From: CAWCDJ01 sp963796675
GTDB taxonomy: Bacteria; Acidobacteriota; Terriglobia; Bryobacterales; Bryobacteraceae
Reading direction: 5' to 3'
DNA length: 64,000 nt
Assembly: GCA_963796675.1 (NCBI GenBank)
Contig: CAWCMS010000013.1
Location: forward strand, 62,001-126,000
Part shown: positions 14,690 to 24,048 of the stretch, one piece after another
How the letters are laid out: the number at the start of each line of letters is the position of its first letter
How positions within the stretch are numbered: position 1 is the stretch's first letter
Position numbers and translations under genes: made by a program
The notes under the pieces: generated by a model
Databases searched by the model: none
What the model was told of the DNA's origin: nothing
What the model saw: the letters and a program-made list of their open reading frames with translations, nothing else

Positions 14690-17479
14690 TTAGCGCGGCG
14701 ATGCCGCCTTTTCCTCCAGCCAGATATTGCCGGTCAGTTCGCCGAGGCTGAATACAAGCCTCCCCGGAGCTGCCCAGAAACCGATCTGCTGGGTGCTGGC
14801 CTGCACGGTCCCGAGCGATAGGCGCGCTGTGTGCAGATGTTTCACCGCAAATTCCGGACCATCCGGCTGCATGGAGCGACTCACCCGCCGAGCCCAGATG
14901 CAGCGGAATCCGTCGCGCTCCGAAAGGAAGTACAGGAGGCCGCCGCCGGGAGACCAGGCAGGGTCCCGCTCGACCGAGGCACCATCCGTAACCGCGATCC
15001 ATTCCGCTCGCGGCACCGGCAGCGGGCCTTCCGCTCGCACGATCCACACGCGGGCCATAGCATTGCTGTTGTCGATCTCCTCGAATGCGATCCACCGGCC
15101 GTCGGGAGAGAAGCGTCCGCCGGAAAACACCGTAGTAGGCGTCGGACGCAGCGCCACTTTGACGCTGTGCCGCGACGCCGCATCATAGTACGTGAGGTCT
15201 TCGCCTTCGTAGGGTTCGTAAAGAACTTTGTCCCCCTCATGTGACGCACCCGTTACGGTGCCGCAGCCCTTGCAGAGCTGCTCCGCTGCGCCGCCGACAG
15301 GCAACTGCAGGATGTCTCCCGTTTCGGTCGACAGAAAAATCTTTCGCCCATCGCCCGAAATGACCTCGTTGGCAAGATAGCGGTCGCTAGTGAGCAGCGT
15401 GGTTTCCCGCGTCCCGCCTGGCGCAAGTTCGCGCAGCCGGAGAATCCAGAGGCTGGTCTGGCGGCTGAGAAAAGCAAGCCTGGAGCCGTCCGCCGAGAGC
15501 GAGGGCGAGCTATCGAGTGCGGGGCTCTTCACCAGCAACTGCATCTCACCTTTCACGGCGCCGGTTTCGGAATCGACCGGCTGTTGCCATATGTCGTAAT
15601 TGATCGGCGTGTCCGCGAAGGCCAGTCGCTCGCCAGACTTAGTCTGGGCCCAGGATGCGGCGCGCTGGCGTCCGGGACCGAGCGTCACGCGGCGCGGAAA
15701 TCCATCCGCCGTGCCATCCGTACTGAGCGCAGCCTGCCACAGATTCCAGGCGTCGCCGACCTCGAGTGCGAAGGTCACCATGCGGCCCGGCTCCTGCCAG
15801 TCGATTGGCGGCGGCGGCGGAGTGCGTTTGGCGAGCAGCCGGTTGGCCCACAACATCGGCATAATCCCCGTCTTGTGGGGGCGTTCACCGGAGGTAGGAA
15901 ATACCCACCAATCCACACCGCTCTCGACGGGTTTCGAAGCGTCGTCGCGCGCCAGCGCCAGCAACGCGTCTCCTTTCGGAGACCAGATCGGATAGAGCGC
16001 CGCGGCCATTCCCTCGCCCACCTGCTGAGGCGTACCCCCTCCGGCGTCGACCACGAAGACCTTGGCCGAGCCTGGGAGGAAGCCGCCCCCCGCGCGGCCT
16101 TTCCAGAACGCCACTTGCCGCCCGTCCGGAGAGAACTTGGGATTGCGCCCCTCGGGTGCGATGAGTACAGCCTCTCCGCCGAGAGCCGGGACTACGTAGA
16201 CACCGCCGCCGTTGCGGTCGGATCGAAATGCCACCCGGGTACCATCGGGCGAGATCGAGGGGTCGCTATCGTCGGCCGGGTCCTGCGTCAGGCGTATGGC
16301 CTGTCGCCCACCCACCTGCTTGAGCCAGACGTCGAGGTTGCCGTCGCCGGCGCTGTCCGACGCGTAAGCCATCAGGGAGCCGTCGCGCGAAAGCGACGGC
16401 CAGCCATTCAGGCCGGCCTCGAGCGTCGCCATCCGCAAGATTGCGGTCTGCGAAAGACCCTTTGCTCGTCGGCCGTTCCACCACAGGATGCCTGCGCCGA
16501 GCGTTGCGCCCGCCAGCAATGCCGCGGCCAGGAGCGCGCCCAGACGTCCGCGCCGCGCCGGTGGGACCGGGTTGGCTTCGGGCGCAGCCTGAAGATCTTC
16601 GAGCACCAGCCGCACATCGGCGATGCTCTGCCAGCGGTCTGCGGCATCTTTGCGCAAGCAGCGCATTACCAGGCGCTCGAGCGCCGCGGGGATTTCCGGT
16701 TTGAGCTCGCGCAAGGGCACCGGCTCTTGCGTCAACGCGGCCGCCATGGTGCCCATCGCGGAGTCCCCGGTGAACACATCCCTGCCGGTGAGCATGCGGT
16801 AGAGCAGGCAGCCGAAGGCCCAGATATCCGAGCGTGGGTCCACCTGGCGACCCTGGATCTGCTCCGGCGCCATGTATGCGAAGGTGCCCACAACCACGCC
16901 CGGCGCCGTGTCCGCCAGCGTCATGGTGGCATCGCCGGCGGCGGCAGGGGCGGCGCGTTTGGCCAGGCCGAAATCCACCACTTTCACCAGGCCGCGATCG
17001 GTCACCATGACGTTCCCCGGCTTCAGGTCGCGATGCACGATGCCGGCTTCGTGCGCCGCCGCGAGCGCCGCCGCGATTGGGATCGCCAGCCGGACAACTT
17101 CGGCGGCCGGCATGCCCGATGCGGGAATCAAGACGCTGAGCGCGCGACCGGCCACATACTCCATGGCAATGTAGTCGGTTCCTGCCTCGCTGCCCGACTG
17201 GTACACGGTCACGATGTTGGGGTGATTCAGGCAGGAAGCGGACTGGGCCTCGAGCAGCAGCCTTCTGCGCGCGGCAGCGTCGGCCGCCCCTCCGGGCGAG
17301 AGAACCTTGATGGCCGCCTGCCGGCGCAGCTTTGTATCCGTGGCAAGATACACCGCGCCCATACCTCCGGCGCCCAACGCTTTCGTGATTTCAAAATCTC
17401 CCAGACGCGTGCCAGGGGGCAGTCCGGATTCCGGATCGGCGCTCATCGCTGTGGTGGTCGCACCAGTATACTCCGCCAC
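14690..17479 (-). CDS. Membrane Ser/Thr protein kinase with TolB-like propeller
   Basis: A 929-aa PknB-type kinase. The N-terminal kinase domain (about 25-290) has the Gly loop LGAGGMGAVYLA, Lys in AAIKVLS, catalytic HRDLKPGNVMV, DFGLAK and MAPEQIQG, so it looks active. A single membrane helix (about 308-330, LGALLAAALLAGATLGAGIL) follows. The outer C-terminal 600 residues are PD40/WD40-like repeats (SRDGSLMAYAS, SPDGTRVAFRSDRNG, SPDGRQVAFW). This architecture, a cytoplasmic kinase with an external propeller sensor, is very common in Acidobacteriota. The first ATG is at 17479; MSADPESG at 17446 is an alternative start. Confidence 0.9.
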   Translation of the reverse strand: MAEYTGATTTAMSADPESGLPPGTRLGDFEITKALGAGGMGAVYLATDTKLRRQAAIKVLSPGGAADAAARRRLLLEAQSASCLNHPNIVTVYQSGSEAGTDYIAMEYVAGRALSVLIPASGMPAAEVVRLAIPIAAALAAAHEAGIVHRDLKPGNVMVTDRGLVKVVDFGLAKRAAPAAAGDATMTLADTAPGVVVGTFAYMAPEQIQGRQVDPRSDIWAFGCLLYRMLTGRDVFTGDSAMGTMAAALTQEPVPLRELKPEIPAALERLVMRCLRKDAADRWQSIADVRLVLEDLQAAPEANPVPPARRGRLGALLAAALLAGATLGAGILWWNGRRAKGLSQTAILRMATLEAGLNGWPSLSRDGSLMAYASDSAGDGNLDVWLKQVGGRQAIRLTQDPADDSDPSISPDGTRVAFRSDRNGGGVYVVPALGGEAVLIAPEGRNPKFSPDGRQVAFWKGRAGGGFLPGSAKVFVVDAGGGTPQQVGEGMAAALYPIWSPKGDALLALARDDASKPVESGVDWWVFPTSGERPHKTGIMPMLWANRLLAKRTPPPPPIDWQEPGRMVTFALEVGDAWNLWQAALSTDGTADGFPRRVTLGPGRQRAASWAQTKSGERLAFADTPINYDIWQQPVDSETGAVKGEMQLLVKSPALDSSPSLSADGSRLAFLSRQTSLWILRLRELAPGGTRETTLLTSDRYLANEVISGDGRKIFLSTETGDILQLPVGGAAEQLCKGCGTVTGASHEGDKVLYEPYEGEDLTYYDAASRHSVKVALRPTPTTVFSGGRFSPDGRWIAFEEIDNSNAMARVWIVRAEGPLPVPRAEWIAVTDGASVERDPAWSPGGGLLYFLSERDGFRCIWARRVSRSMQPDGPEFAVKHLHTARLSLGTVQASTQQIGFWAAPGRLVFSLGELTGNIWLEEKAASPR

Positions 17480-17535
17480 GGCGAATTGCGATCCCTCTCG
17501 CTACGCCCGAGGGGGTTTCGTCCGTTCCAGGACTA

Positions 17536-18822
17536 CTATTGCTTCGGCTGCGGCTGCGGCTTTGCCGGATTCTGCGCGGTGGCCTGCTCCACGCGTTCGA
17601 GTTGGCTCTTCACCGATGCGGCATCCGAGGCGTTGGGCGCGAACTTCAGGTAGTTGCGAAACTCCTCGGCCGCTCCCTGGAAGTCCTGCTTGTTCGCCAG
17701 GATTACGCCCAGGATCTGGTAGCTCCTCGGATAGTGGTGATGCGTATCGAGGCGGGCCGCCTCTCGCGCGCTCTTCTCCGCGACGTCGAAGCGCTGGAGG
17801 TTATAGTTCGCGACGGCATTAAGCAGGAAGCTTTGCGGATACTCGAACGCATCCAGCTTGGCGGCCTCGGCGGAGATATCGGCCAGCGACTGCCACTTCT
17901 GCGCGCGATACTCGAGCAGCGAAAGCTCGATGTAGGGCTCGACGAATTTCGGCTCGGCCTTTACAGCCGCGGCGAACGACTGGTGGGCCGCGTCCAGCTG
18001 GTTGCCGTCCGCCTGAAGTTTACCGAGCTCGCACCAGGCAGCCGCAAAATTCGCGTCAATCGTGACGGCCTTCTGGAAGTCCTGCAGCGCCTGGTCGGTC
18101 TTGTGCTTCTTGAGCGCGTCGAATCCCTTCTGGTAGGCCTTCCGGGCATCCTTCGGAGCAGCCAGGGTGCTGGCGCTGATCGTGGTGCCCTCAGTAGGGG
18201 CGATACGATGGAGCAAAATCACGCCGATATCCGGACTATCCATCGCACGGTGATTCGCCAGGCTGATGGATTGTGAGCGGAAGCCGGCCAGCCGGGCGCG
18301 GAGTTCGCAAGTCATGAACCTGGTGTCGGCTCCCGAGCCGCCATAGGTTTGAGACGGCTGTCCGCCCATCGTAGAAGACGGCGCACTGCCGAAGGGGCGG
18401 AAGTTGCCGGACTGATCCTCGGACGCGTCCGGCAGAATCGCCAGGTTTTTCTGCCCGAGTTCGATCGAGAAGTATCCCTTTCCGTCGGTGTAGCCTTCCG
18501 TATGCGGACTGCCGCTGGCACAGACCCGCTCGATCGCCACCGACTCGGTGGGCGCCGTGCCGTCCTCGAGCATCACGCGGCCCGACACGAATACCGGCGG
18601 CAACTGCATGACTTGCGGCGTGCCGTTCGACGGAGTTGTCGGAGTCGTGGTGGTATTTCGCGTAGTCCCGGTAGTTCCTGTGGTCGAACCCACCCCTCCG
18701 CCAGTCGTCCCGCTCGTGCCGGTCGACCCTGAAGTCGATCCGCCCCGCTGCCCAAACCCTGGCTGCGCCAAAAGGACTGCCGCCGTTACGAATGTACTCA
18801 CCTTCAAGCTGATGGAAACCAT
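17536..18822 (-). CDS. Secreted TPR protein with carboxypeptidase-regulatory-like segment
   Basis: A 428-aa exported protein. A signal peptide (to about residue 24, LLAQPGFG) is followed by a Ser/Thr/Gly low-complexity linker (about 25-70), then a beta-sandwich-like segment (PVFVSGRVMLEDGTAPTESV, about 77-205) of the type in carboxypeptidase-regulatory domains. The second half is a TPR array (KAYQKGFDALKKHKTDQALQ and repeats to about 410). The end is a Pro/Gln tail. It should sit in the periplasm or on the outer face and act as a scaffold. It is on the same strand as the kinase, 56 bases upstream of it. Confidence 0.7.
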   Translation of the reverse strand: MVSISLKVSTFVTAAVLLAQPGFGQRGGSTSGSTGTSGTTGGGVGSTTGTTGTTRNTTTTPTTPSNGTPQVMQLPPVFVSGRVMLEDGTAPTESVAIERVCASGSPHTEGYTDGKGYFSIELGQKNLAILPDASEDQSGNFRPFGSAPSSTMGGQPSQTYGGSGADTRFMTCELRARLAGFRSQSISLANHRAMDSPDIGVILLHRIAPTEGTTISASTLAAPKDARKAYQKGFDALKKHKTDQALQDFQKAVTIDANFAAAWCELGKLQADGNQLDAAHQSFAAAVKAEPKFVEPYIELSLLEYRAQKWQSLADISAEAAKLDAFEYPQSFLLNAVANYNLQRFDVAEKSAREAARLDTHHHYPRSYQILGVILANKQDFQGAAEEFRNYLKFAPNASDAASVKSQLERVEQATAQNPAKPQPQPKQ

Positions 18823-18926
18823 GCCGGCCTCCTGCTGGGGACAATTATGTCACACGCGGCAATGGACGAGTTGTGAAAAGCCGTCCTCTCCCGGGATGCC
18901 CGCTGATAGAATGACCGCAGAAGACT

Positions 18927-19556
18927 ATGCGGAAAATCTTGATCGCCATCGTACCTGCCCTCGTGCTGCTGGCGAGCTGCTCGGATTCGTCCGAGACCGC
19001 CAAGAAGGAGCTCGAGAAGCCGCTGGAACCCGTGACCGGTCAGAGCGCGCTCTACAAGATGTACCAGGTGGCCCGCTCCTGGGCCCCCGACGCTCAGGTG
19101 CTCGGGATGAACAGCATCTCCCTCAGCGACCTGCCCCCGGCACCTCCCGGAAAGGCTTCCGCATGGCAGGCCACATTCGTTTCGTCGAATCGCGGACAAG
19201 CCCGCTCGTATACCTACTCGATCGTCGATCAGCAGCCGACGCTCCACAAAGGCGTCTTCGCCGGACTGGAGCAGGCGTGGTCGGGACCTCACGGCAATAC
19301 CAAGCCGTTCCCGATCATTGCCGTGAAGATCGATACCGACGCCGCTTACCAGACGGCCCTCAAGAACGGCGGTGCCGAATATGACAAGAAGACTCCGGGC
19401 AAACCGATCTCCCTGTTGATCGAAAAAGTGGATAAGTACCCGGACCCGCTGTGGCGCGTGATCTGGGGCGAATCGGCGGGCACGTCGAACTTCTCCGTCT
19501 ACGTGGATGCGATGACGGGGGATTCAAGGAGAAACTACACTAGGCGCGACCTGTAA
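18927..19556 (+). CDS. Hypothetical lipoprotein
   Basis: A 209-aa protein with a clear lipobox, LASC with Cys at residue 18, so it is a lipid-anchored envelope protein. The mature part is hydrophilic (SDSSETAKKELEKPLEPVTG) and has one PepSY-like or DUF-like beta region, but I do not recognise the family. The last 30 residues (ESAGTSNFSVYVDAMTGDS) resemble the end of PepSY-type repeats, where a YVDA-x-TG turn is usual. It is divergent from the TPR gene and five bases upstream of the DinB-like gene. Confidence 0.65.
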   Translation: MRKILIAIVPALVLLASCSDSSETAKKELEKPLEPVTGQSALYKMYQVARSWAPDAQVLGMNSISLSDLPPAPPGKASAWQATFVSSNRGQARSYTYSIVDQQPTLHKGVFAGLEQAWSGPHGNTKPFPIIAVKIDTDAAYQTALKNGGAEYDKKTPGKPISLLIEKVDKYPDPLWRVIWGESAGTSNFSVYVDAMTGDSRRNYTRRDL

Positions 19557-19561
19557 ACCCT

Positions 19562-20045
19562 ATGGAGCATTTTCGGATGCTGGCCCGGTACAATACCGTG
19601 GCCAATCAACGGCTCTACGAGGCTTGCGGGCGCCTGGACGATCGCGAGTACCGGCACGCGCGCGCCGGTTCCTTCGGGAGCATTCACGCGCTGCTGAACC
19701 ATGTCCTACTGGCCGACGGGATCTGGATGTCGCGGTTTGAAGGCGGTGGAAGCACGACTCCCGCTCGATACCGTGCTCCATGGGGACTTCGCGGGTCTGC
19801 GTGCGGCACGCGTCGCAGAGGATGCGGGCATCGAGCGCTATTTTGACCGCTTGGACGCGGCAGCTCTCGACCGCCGCTTTCCTTATACCAACAGCAAGGG
19901 CATACCCTGTGTCGAGACTGCGTCGGTGGCCTTTGCCCACTTCTTCAACCACCAGACGCACCATCGCGGACAGATCCACGTGATGCTGAGCCAGACGGCG
20001 GTTGCGCCGCCGTCGCTCGACCTGCACCGGATCATTAACCCGTAA
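19562..20045 (+). CDS. DinB-family protein, one frameshift
   Basis: Two frames together give a whole DinB-superfamily four-helix protein of about 160 aa. The first part (MEHFRMLARYNTVANQRLYE ... LLNHVLLADGIWMSRFE) carries the first metal-binding His. After an extra G near 19742 the second part (LPLDTVLHGDFAGLRAARV ... FFNHQTHHRGQIHVMLSQ) carries the other two. Such proteins bind a metal with a His triad and include thiol-dependent transferases; the substrate is unknown. Single-base consensus error is the simplest reason for the break, since both halves are intact. Confidence 0.7.
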
Positions 20046-20047
20046 GA

Positions 20048-22295
20048 CTACTGGCCGTCTTTAATCAGGCCCTGGATCTTCTTGAGATTGCCGCGGATCT
20101 CATCGGTCGCATCCTGAATCTGGTTCATATCGTAGATCACCCGCGGCGTCAGGAAGATGATCAGCTCGGTGCGCGTCTTGCTGTAGCTCTTAGCGCCGAA
20201 GACCGCTCCCACGATGGGAAGCCGATGCAGCACCGGCACGCCCGATGAACTCGTGTCGCGCTCTTCGCCGATGAACCCGCCGATGGCGACGGTATCGCCA
20301 TCCTGCACGGTCACCTGCGTATTGAACGAACGGTTGGAAAAAGAGGGCGAATCAATCGTGCTGGTGGACGTGCTCTCGGGCGCGCTGACGTTCTGGTTGA
20401 TCTCCATGGTCACGATGCCGCTCGAATTCACGCGGGCCAGAATGTTCAGCGTGACGCCAGTCGTGCGGCTCGACACGGAGTTGTAGGAACTGCCCGTGAC
20501 CGCCACTCCTGTCGAGGAGAGCACCGGGACATCCTCGCCGACGTTCATCTGCGCTGGAATGCTGTCGGTGGCGATGATGCTGGGCGCCGATATGATCTTC
20601 GAAAGGCTGCTGAGTTCGGAGGTGCTCAATGCACCGAGAAGCTCGTGGCTGCGCATTACCAGCGCACCCGCGGAGAGAGTCAGCCCACCTGCACTGGTGG
20701 CCGCCTGCAGGGCGCGCGAGATCGGCCCGGTATCTTTTTTATCCAGGTAGGCGGATACGCCGGCCGAGAACGCGCCCTTTAATTCCACTTCATAGATCTT
20801 GGCATCGATCAGCACCTGGCGCGGCGGAACATCCAACTGGTGCAACAGGTTCTTGATCTGCTCCCAATCCTGTGGTGTCCCCTGGACCAGCAGTGTGTTG
20901 TCGAACGGGTTCGGGATCACATGCGGGTAGCTGGAAGTTTGCTGTCCGCCCTGCGGCGCCCCCAGGAACGTTCCCGTGAGCCCGGCGTTGACCTGTGGAT
21001 TCACGGACGTTGCCACCGCAGCGGCTCCGGTGAGCGGTACGGTCGACATGGTTTGCTGATAGTAGCCACCGCCGGAACCGGAATTGGAGTTCCCATAGCC
21101 ATAGCCGCCGCCGCCGTAACCCATACCACCATAGCCCATCCCATTGCTCATACCGCCGTAACCCATGCCGCCGTAACCCATGCCGCCGCCGCCCATGCCG
21201 CCGTAATGCCCCGCCCATGCCGCCGTATCCCATCCCGCCGCCCATGCCGCCGCCATAACTCATCATGGTCGCCAGGCCCATCATGGCCATCGGATTCCCG
21301 CTGTAGAGGGCCATAATTGCCATCGATATCGTCATGGCATTTCCGTACTTCAGGCGGTAGACATAGTTATTCACCGCGCCGGCCGTGACCTTTACGGGGA
21401 CATCCAGCTTCTCGATCCATTTACCCACCTCGGCGAAAATGCCGGGATTGGGAGCCACCGCGATCAAGGTATTGATGCGGTCCACCGGAATGAACTTGAC
21501 GGCGGAGGTCTTTTCAGACAGAGCGTAGGCCTTGAAGACGGAATCCAGTTCCTTGACGATCTCGGAGGGACGGCTGTTGCTGACATCGAAAAGGCGCACC
21601 CGCTGTCCGGCGAAGGTATCGGAATCGAACATCGCGATCAGCTCCATGGTGCGCTTCATATTGCGGCTGTTGTCCTGAATGATCAGGAGGTTGCCAGGCT
21701 CGTAGAAGGAGTGACTGGCGCCTTCGCCGTAGAAAGGCGAGAGCAGCTTGTCCATATCCGCCGCAGTCGCGTATTTCAGAAAAATGAGATTGAGGACGAC
21801 GCGTTCATCGTCCGGCAGGGTCTTGGAATCGGCATTGACCACCGGGTCTACCGGCAACTGCGAGACCGCGTTCACGGGTACGATGCGATAGAGGTCTCCC
21901 ACTTTCACCATGGCCGCTCCGTTGACGCGGAGAATGGTCTCCATCAACGGCATCAAGTCCACCGGCTTCACTTCCCCGTAGGTGTAGATCGTGACCGAAC
22001 CTTTCACCCGGGGGTCGAGAATGTAATTGATCTTCATCATCTTGGCGAGGATGTCGATCATGTCGGCGAGCGAGACGCCGCCCAGCAGAAAGCCCCGGCT
22101 ATCGGCCAGGCGCGGCGCCGCGGCCTGCGTTTGCGGCTGCGCCTGCGGCGGCGGCTGCTGAGGATTCTGCGGGGTTGGTTTGACCAGTTCCGGATTCGGA
22201 GTCTGTATGATCAGGGGAGGCGCGGCCTGCGCCAGCAGGTTGCCGGCCGCCACACACCCGAGAACCGCCAGCCGGAAAGAGTGGGAAAGACTCAT
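20048..22295 (-). CDS. gspD: Type II secretion secretin GspD, one frameshift in a Gly-rich repeat
   Basis: An outer-membrane secretin of about 748 aa. It has a signal peptide, a Pro/Gln linker, N0/N1 domains (GVSLADMIDILAKMMKINYI, VNLIFLKYATAADM), N2/N3 repeats and the C-terminal secretin core (VPPRQVLIDAKIYEVEL, VQDGDTVAIGGFIGEERD, LPIVGAVFG, ELIIFLTPRVI). Between the two halves of N3 lies an expanded Gly/Met/Tyr-rich loop of over 100 residues. The frame breaks inside it, at a C4 run (21209-21212); removing one base joins the two frames exactly. It is the last gene of the secretion operon. Confidence 0.88.
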
Positions 22296-22300
22296 CAGCT

Positions 22301-22711
22301 TTAGTCCTGTTCAGGAGCGCTGGCGCGTTTCCATGCGGCCAGTTCCTCTTGATTCAAGTCCGATTTCTTCGTTTGCCACTTATAGGTGCCGAAAGGACCG
22401 GGGCGCTCGAACATTACGTACTCTCCGCTCTCCGTGGCCTTAATCTGGCTGGCATTGGCCGGCGGCACTTCGGGGCGCGCGTCGGGCTTGTCTTCCATGC
22501 GGGCCACGCCGAACGGCGTCTTGCGATAGATCCACTTTTTGCCCTGCGCATCGGCGTAGTGCCAAGCGCCCGGCTCGGATTCCACTGCGCCGGCGGGAAT
22601 CTGCAGCGGCTTCACGGTCACCGCCTTGGCGGCCGGTTTCGGTTTGGCTGCCGGCTGATCGGCTGCCGTAAGCAGCATGGTGAAAGCAGAAAAAGCAATC
22701 AACAATTTCAT
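22301..22711 (-). CDS. Secreted protein between gspC and gspD
   Basis: A 136-aa exported protein: signal peptide MKLLIAFSAFTMLLTAA, a Lys/Ala/Pro linker, then a compact region (AWHYADAQGKKWIYRKTPFG, EYVMFERPGPFGTYKWQTKK) with a repeated aromatic Trp-x-Tyr pattern. It has no Cys. It ends five bases before gspD starts and lies within the operon, so it probably serves the secretion system, perhaps as a secretin-associated factor. I recognise no family. Confidence 0.6.
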   Translation of the reverse strand: MKLLIAFSAFTMLLTAADQPAAKPKPAAKAVTVKPLQIPAGAVESEPGAWHYADAQGKKWIYRKTPFGVARMEDKPDARPEVPPANASQIKATESGEYVMFERPGPFGTYKWQTKKSDLNQEELAAWKRASAPEQD

Positions 22712-22744
22712 TTCTTCAACTCCGATTTCGTGCTGTGATCCGGC

Positions 22745-23461
22745 CTATTTCACCGGTTCGTACCGGCAGGACTGCCCGAAGGGCGTCGCATAAGAAACCT
22801 TGCGGAACCCATCCACCACCGCGCCATCCGCCACGCCGTCATTACTCGAGCAGGCGCGGAAGCCGCGGCCCGTATCCTCTCCCGGACCGCTTTTCGGCGG
22901 CGGGGGCGCCGCTGCGGCCTGAGCAGGGGCCGCCAAGCGGTCCGAAGCCCCCTCTTGAGCGGGAGCGCTCTTGATCGAGCTCAGCTCGTCGATGCTCTTG
23001 CGGACTTCCTGGCCGTTCCAATCGAAAACGATCTCTACAGTACTGACGCTCAAAAGCTTGAATTGGCCGATCATGTCGCCAATATGATAGGGCTGGGTCG
23101 CCGCCGCGCCCTGGCTGAAGAACATGGTTGCCCCGCCTTCCCCCAGGTTCATCATGCCGTGATACGTCGGCAGCGGAGGCATGGGCGGAGGAGGAGGAGG
23201 CGGCGCCACGACTTCCACCACCACCGGGTTCCGCGACTTATCGAACAGCATCTTGTTGGCAATATCCGCGTAGCCCGAGGCAGTCACCGGCGGGTCGAGC
23301 GCGGCTGGGGTAAACTTGGGCGGCGGAACGGGCGGCACGTGGCGGCTCAGAGTGGCTCTCTCTCGGGCTTTCGAGGCCAGCCACTCCTGGCGGAAGCGGA
23401 CGCCTCCCCAGATCACCACGCCGGCCAGCACCACGTTGAGGATCAGCAGTTTCCGCCTCAA
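22745..23461 (-). CDS. gspC: GspC-like inner-membrane protein
   Basis: A 238-aa protein with one N-terminal membrane helix (LLILNVVLAGVVIWGGV), a Pro-rich linker (PPPPPPPMPPLP near residue 90) and a small beta domain (YHGMMNLGEGGATMF through HIGDMIGQFKLLSVS) matching the homology region of GspC/PilP. In type II systems this domain contacts the secretin N0 domain and links inner to outer membrane. The C-terminal 70 residues are Ala/Pro-rich with two Cys and have no PDZ domain. It overlaps gspM by four bases. Confidence 0.7.
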   Translation of the reverse strand: MRRKLLILNVVLAGVVIWGGVRFRQEWLASKARERATLSRHVPPVPPPKFTPAALDPPVTASGYADIANKMLFDKSRNPVVVEVVAPPPPPPPMPPLPTYHGMMNLGEGGATMFFSQGAAATQPYHIGDMIGQFKLLSVSTVEIVFDWNGQEVRKSIDELSSIKSAPAQEGASDRLAAPAQAAAAPPPPKSGPGEDTGRGFRACSSNDGVADGAVVDGFRKVSYATPFGQSCRYEPVK

Positions 23462-24048
23462 AACGATGCCCCCCCCTTCTTCACCGGCACCAGCTTCTTC
23501 GACACCACGCCGCCGAGCCCCAGCCGCACGGTAATGGCCTTCTTTTTGTCGCTGCCGCCGCTGACGTGCAGATCGGTCACGAACAGAATCTGCGGCTCAT
23601 CGGCCAACTGGGAGAGAAAATTGACGAGCTGTTCGATCCGGCAGGTAAACGTCTGGGTCACCGCGACCTGCGCGTAGTCGGTGCCGAGAGGGCGGGCGTC
23701 GCTCAGTTGCTCGGCGCCGCGGGCATCGAATCCGTTGGCATCGGCCACGCGGTGAACGATATCCAACAATTGCGCCTCGGCCTGCGCGGCGGTGTCCGCC
23801 ACGATCATTCCGCTCTCGCGCGTCTTCAGCTCGGCCATGGCCTTAACGAGCATCGCCTGCTTGCCGGAAACTGTAGCCGCCATCTCCCTGACCCGCTGCA
23901 GGCGCTGTTCGGCAACCGGCGCCGACTCGGTCACGCTCACCACTTCGGGGGCGCGGTCAGTGAGCACCACAAACCGGAGCAGCAGCGTCACGGCGACGCT
24001 CACACCGAACATCACCAGCTTCCGGCGATCGAGGGTTCCGACCGTCAT
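23458..24048 (-). CDS. gspM: GspM/PilO-like protein
   Basis: A 196-aa inner-membrane protein: short cytoplasmic tail with Arg/Lys, one membrane helix (FGVSVAVTLLLRFVVL, about 12-28), coiled-coil segment (EQRLQRVREMAATVSGKQAM) and a ferredoxin-like C-terminal domain. This is the PilO/GspM layout, which pairs with GspL in the inner-membrane platform. The start is the ATG at 24048, overlapping the gspL stop as ATGA; the open frame upstream is only a shadow. Identification rests on order and architecture more than on conserved motifs. Confidence 0.65.
   Translation of the reverse strand: MTVGTLDRRKLVMFGVSVAVTLLLRFVVLTDRAPEVVSVTESAPVAEQRLQRVREMAATVSGKQAMLVKAMAELKTRESGMIVADTAAQAEAQLLDIVHRVADANGFDARGAEQLSDARPLGTDYAQVAVTQTFTCRIEQLVNFLSQLADEPQILFVTDLHVSGGSDKKKAITVRLGLGGVVSKKLVPVKKGGASF

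Noticed and set aside
15584..17653. A 689-aa open frame on the plus strand
   Set aside because: It is the antisense of the Ser/Thr kinase gene, whose motifs are unmistakable; long antisense frames are expected at this GC content.
21100..21250. Short direct repeats (CCGCCGTAACCCATG type)
   Set aside because: They encode the Gly/Met/Tyr repeats of the secretin; not a CRISPR or mobile element.
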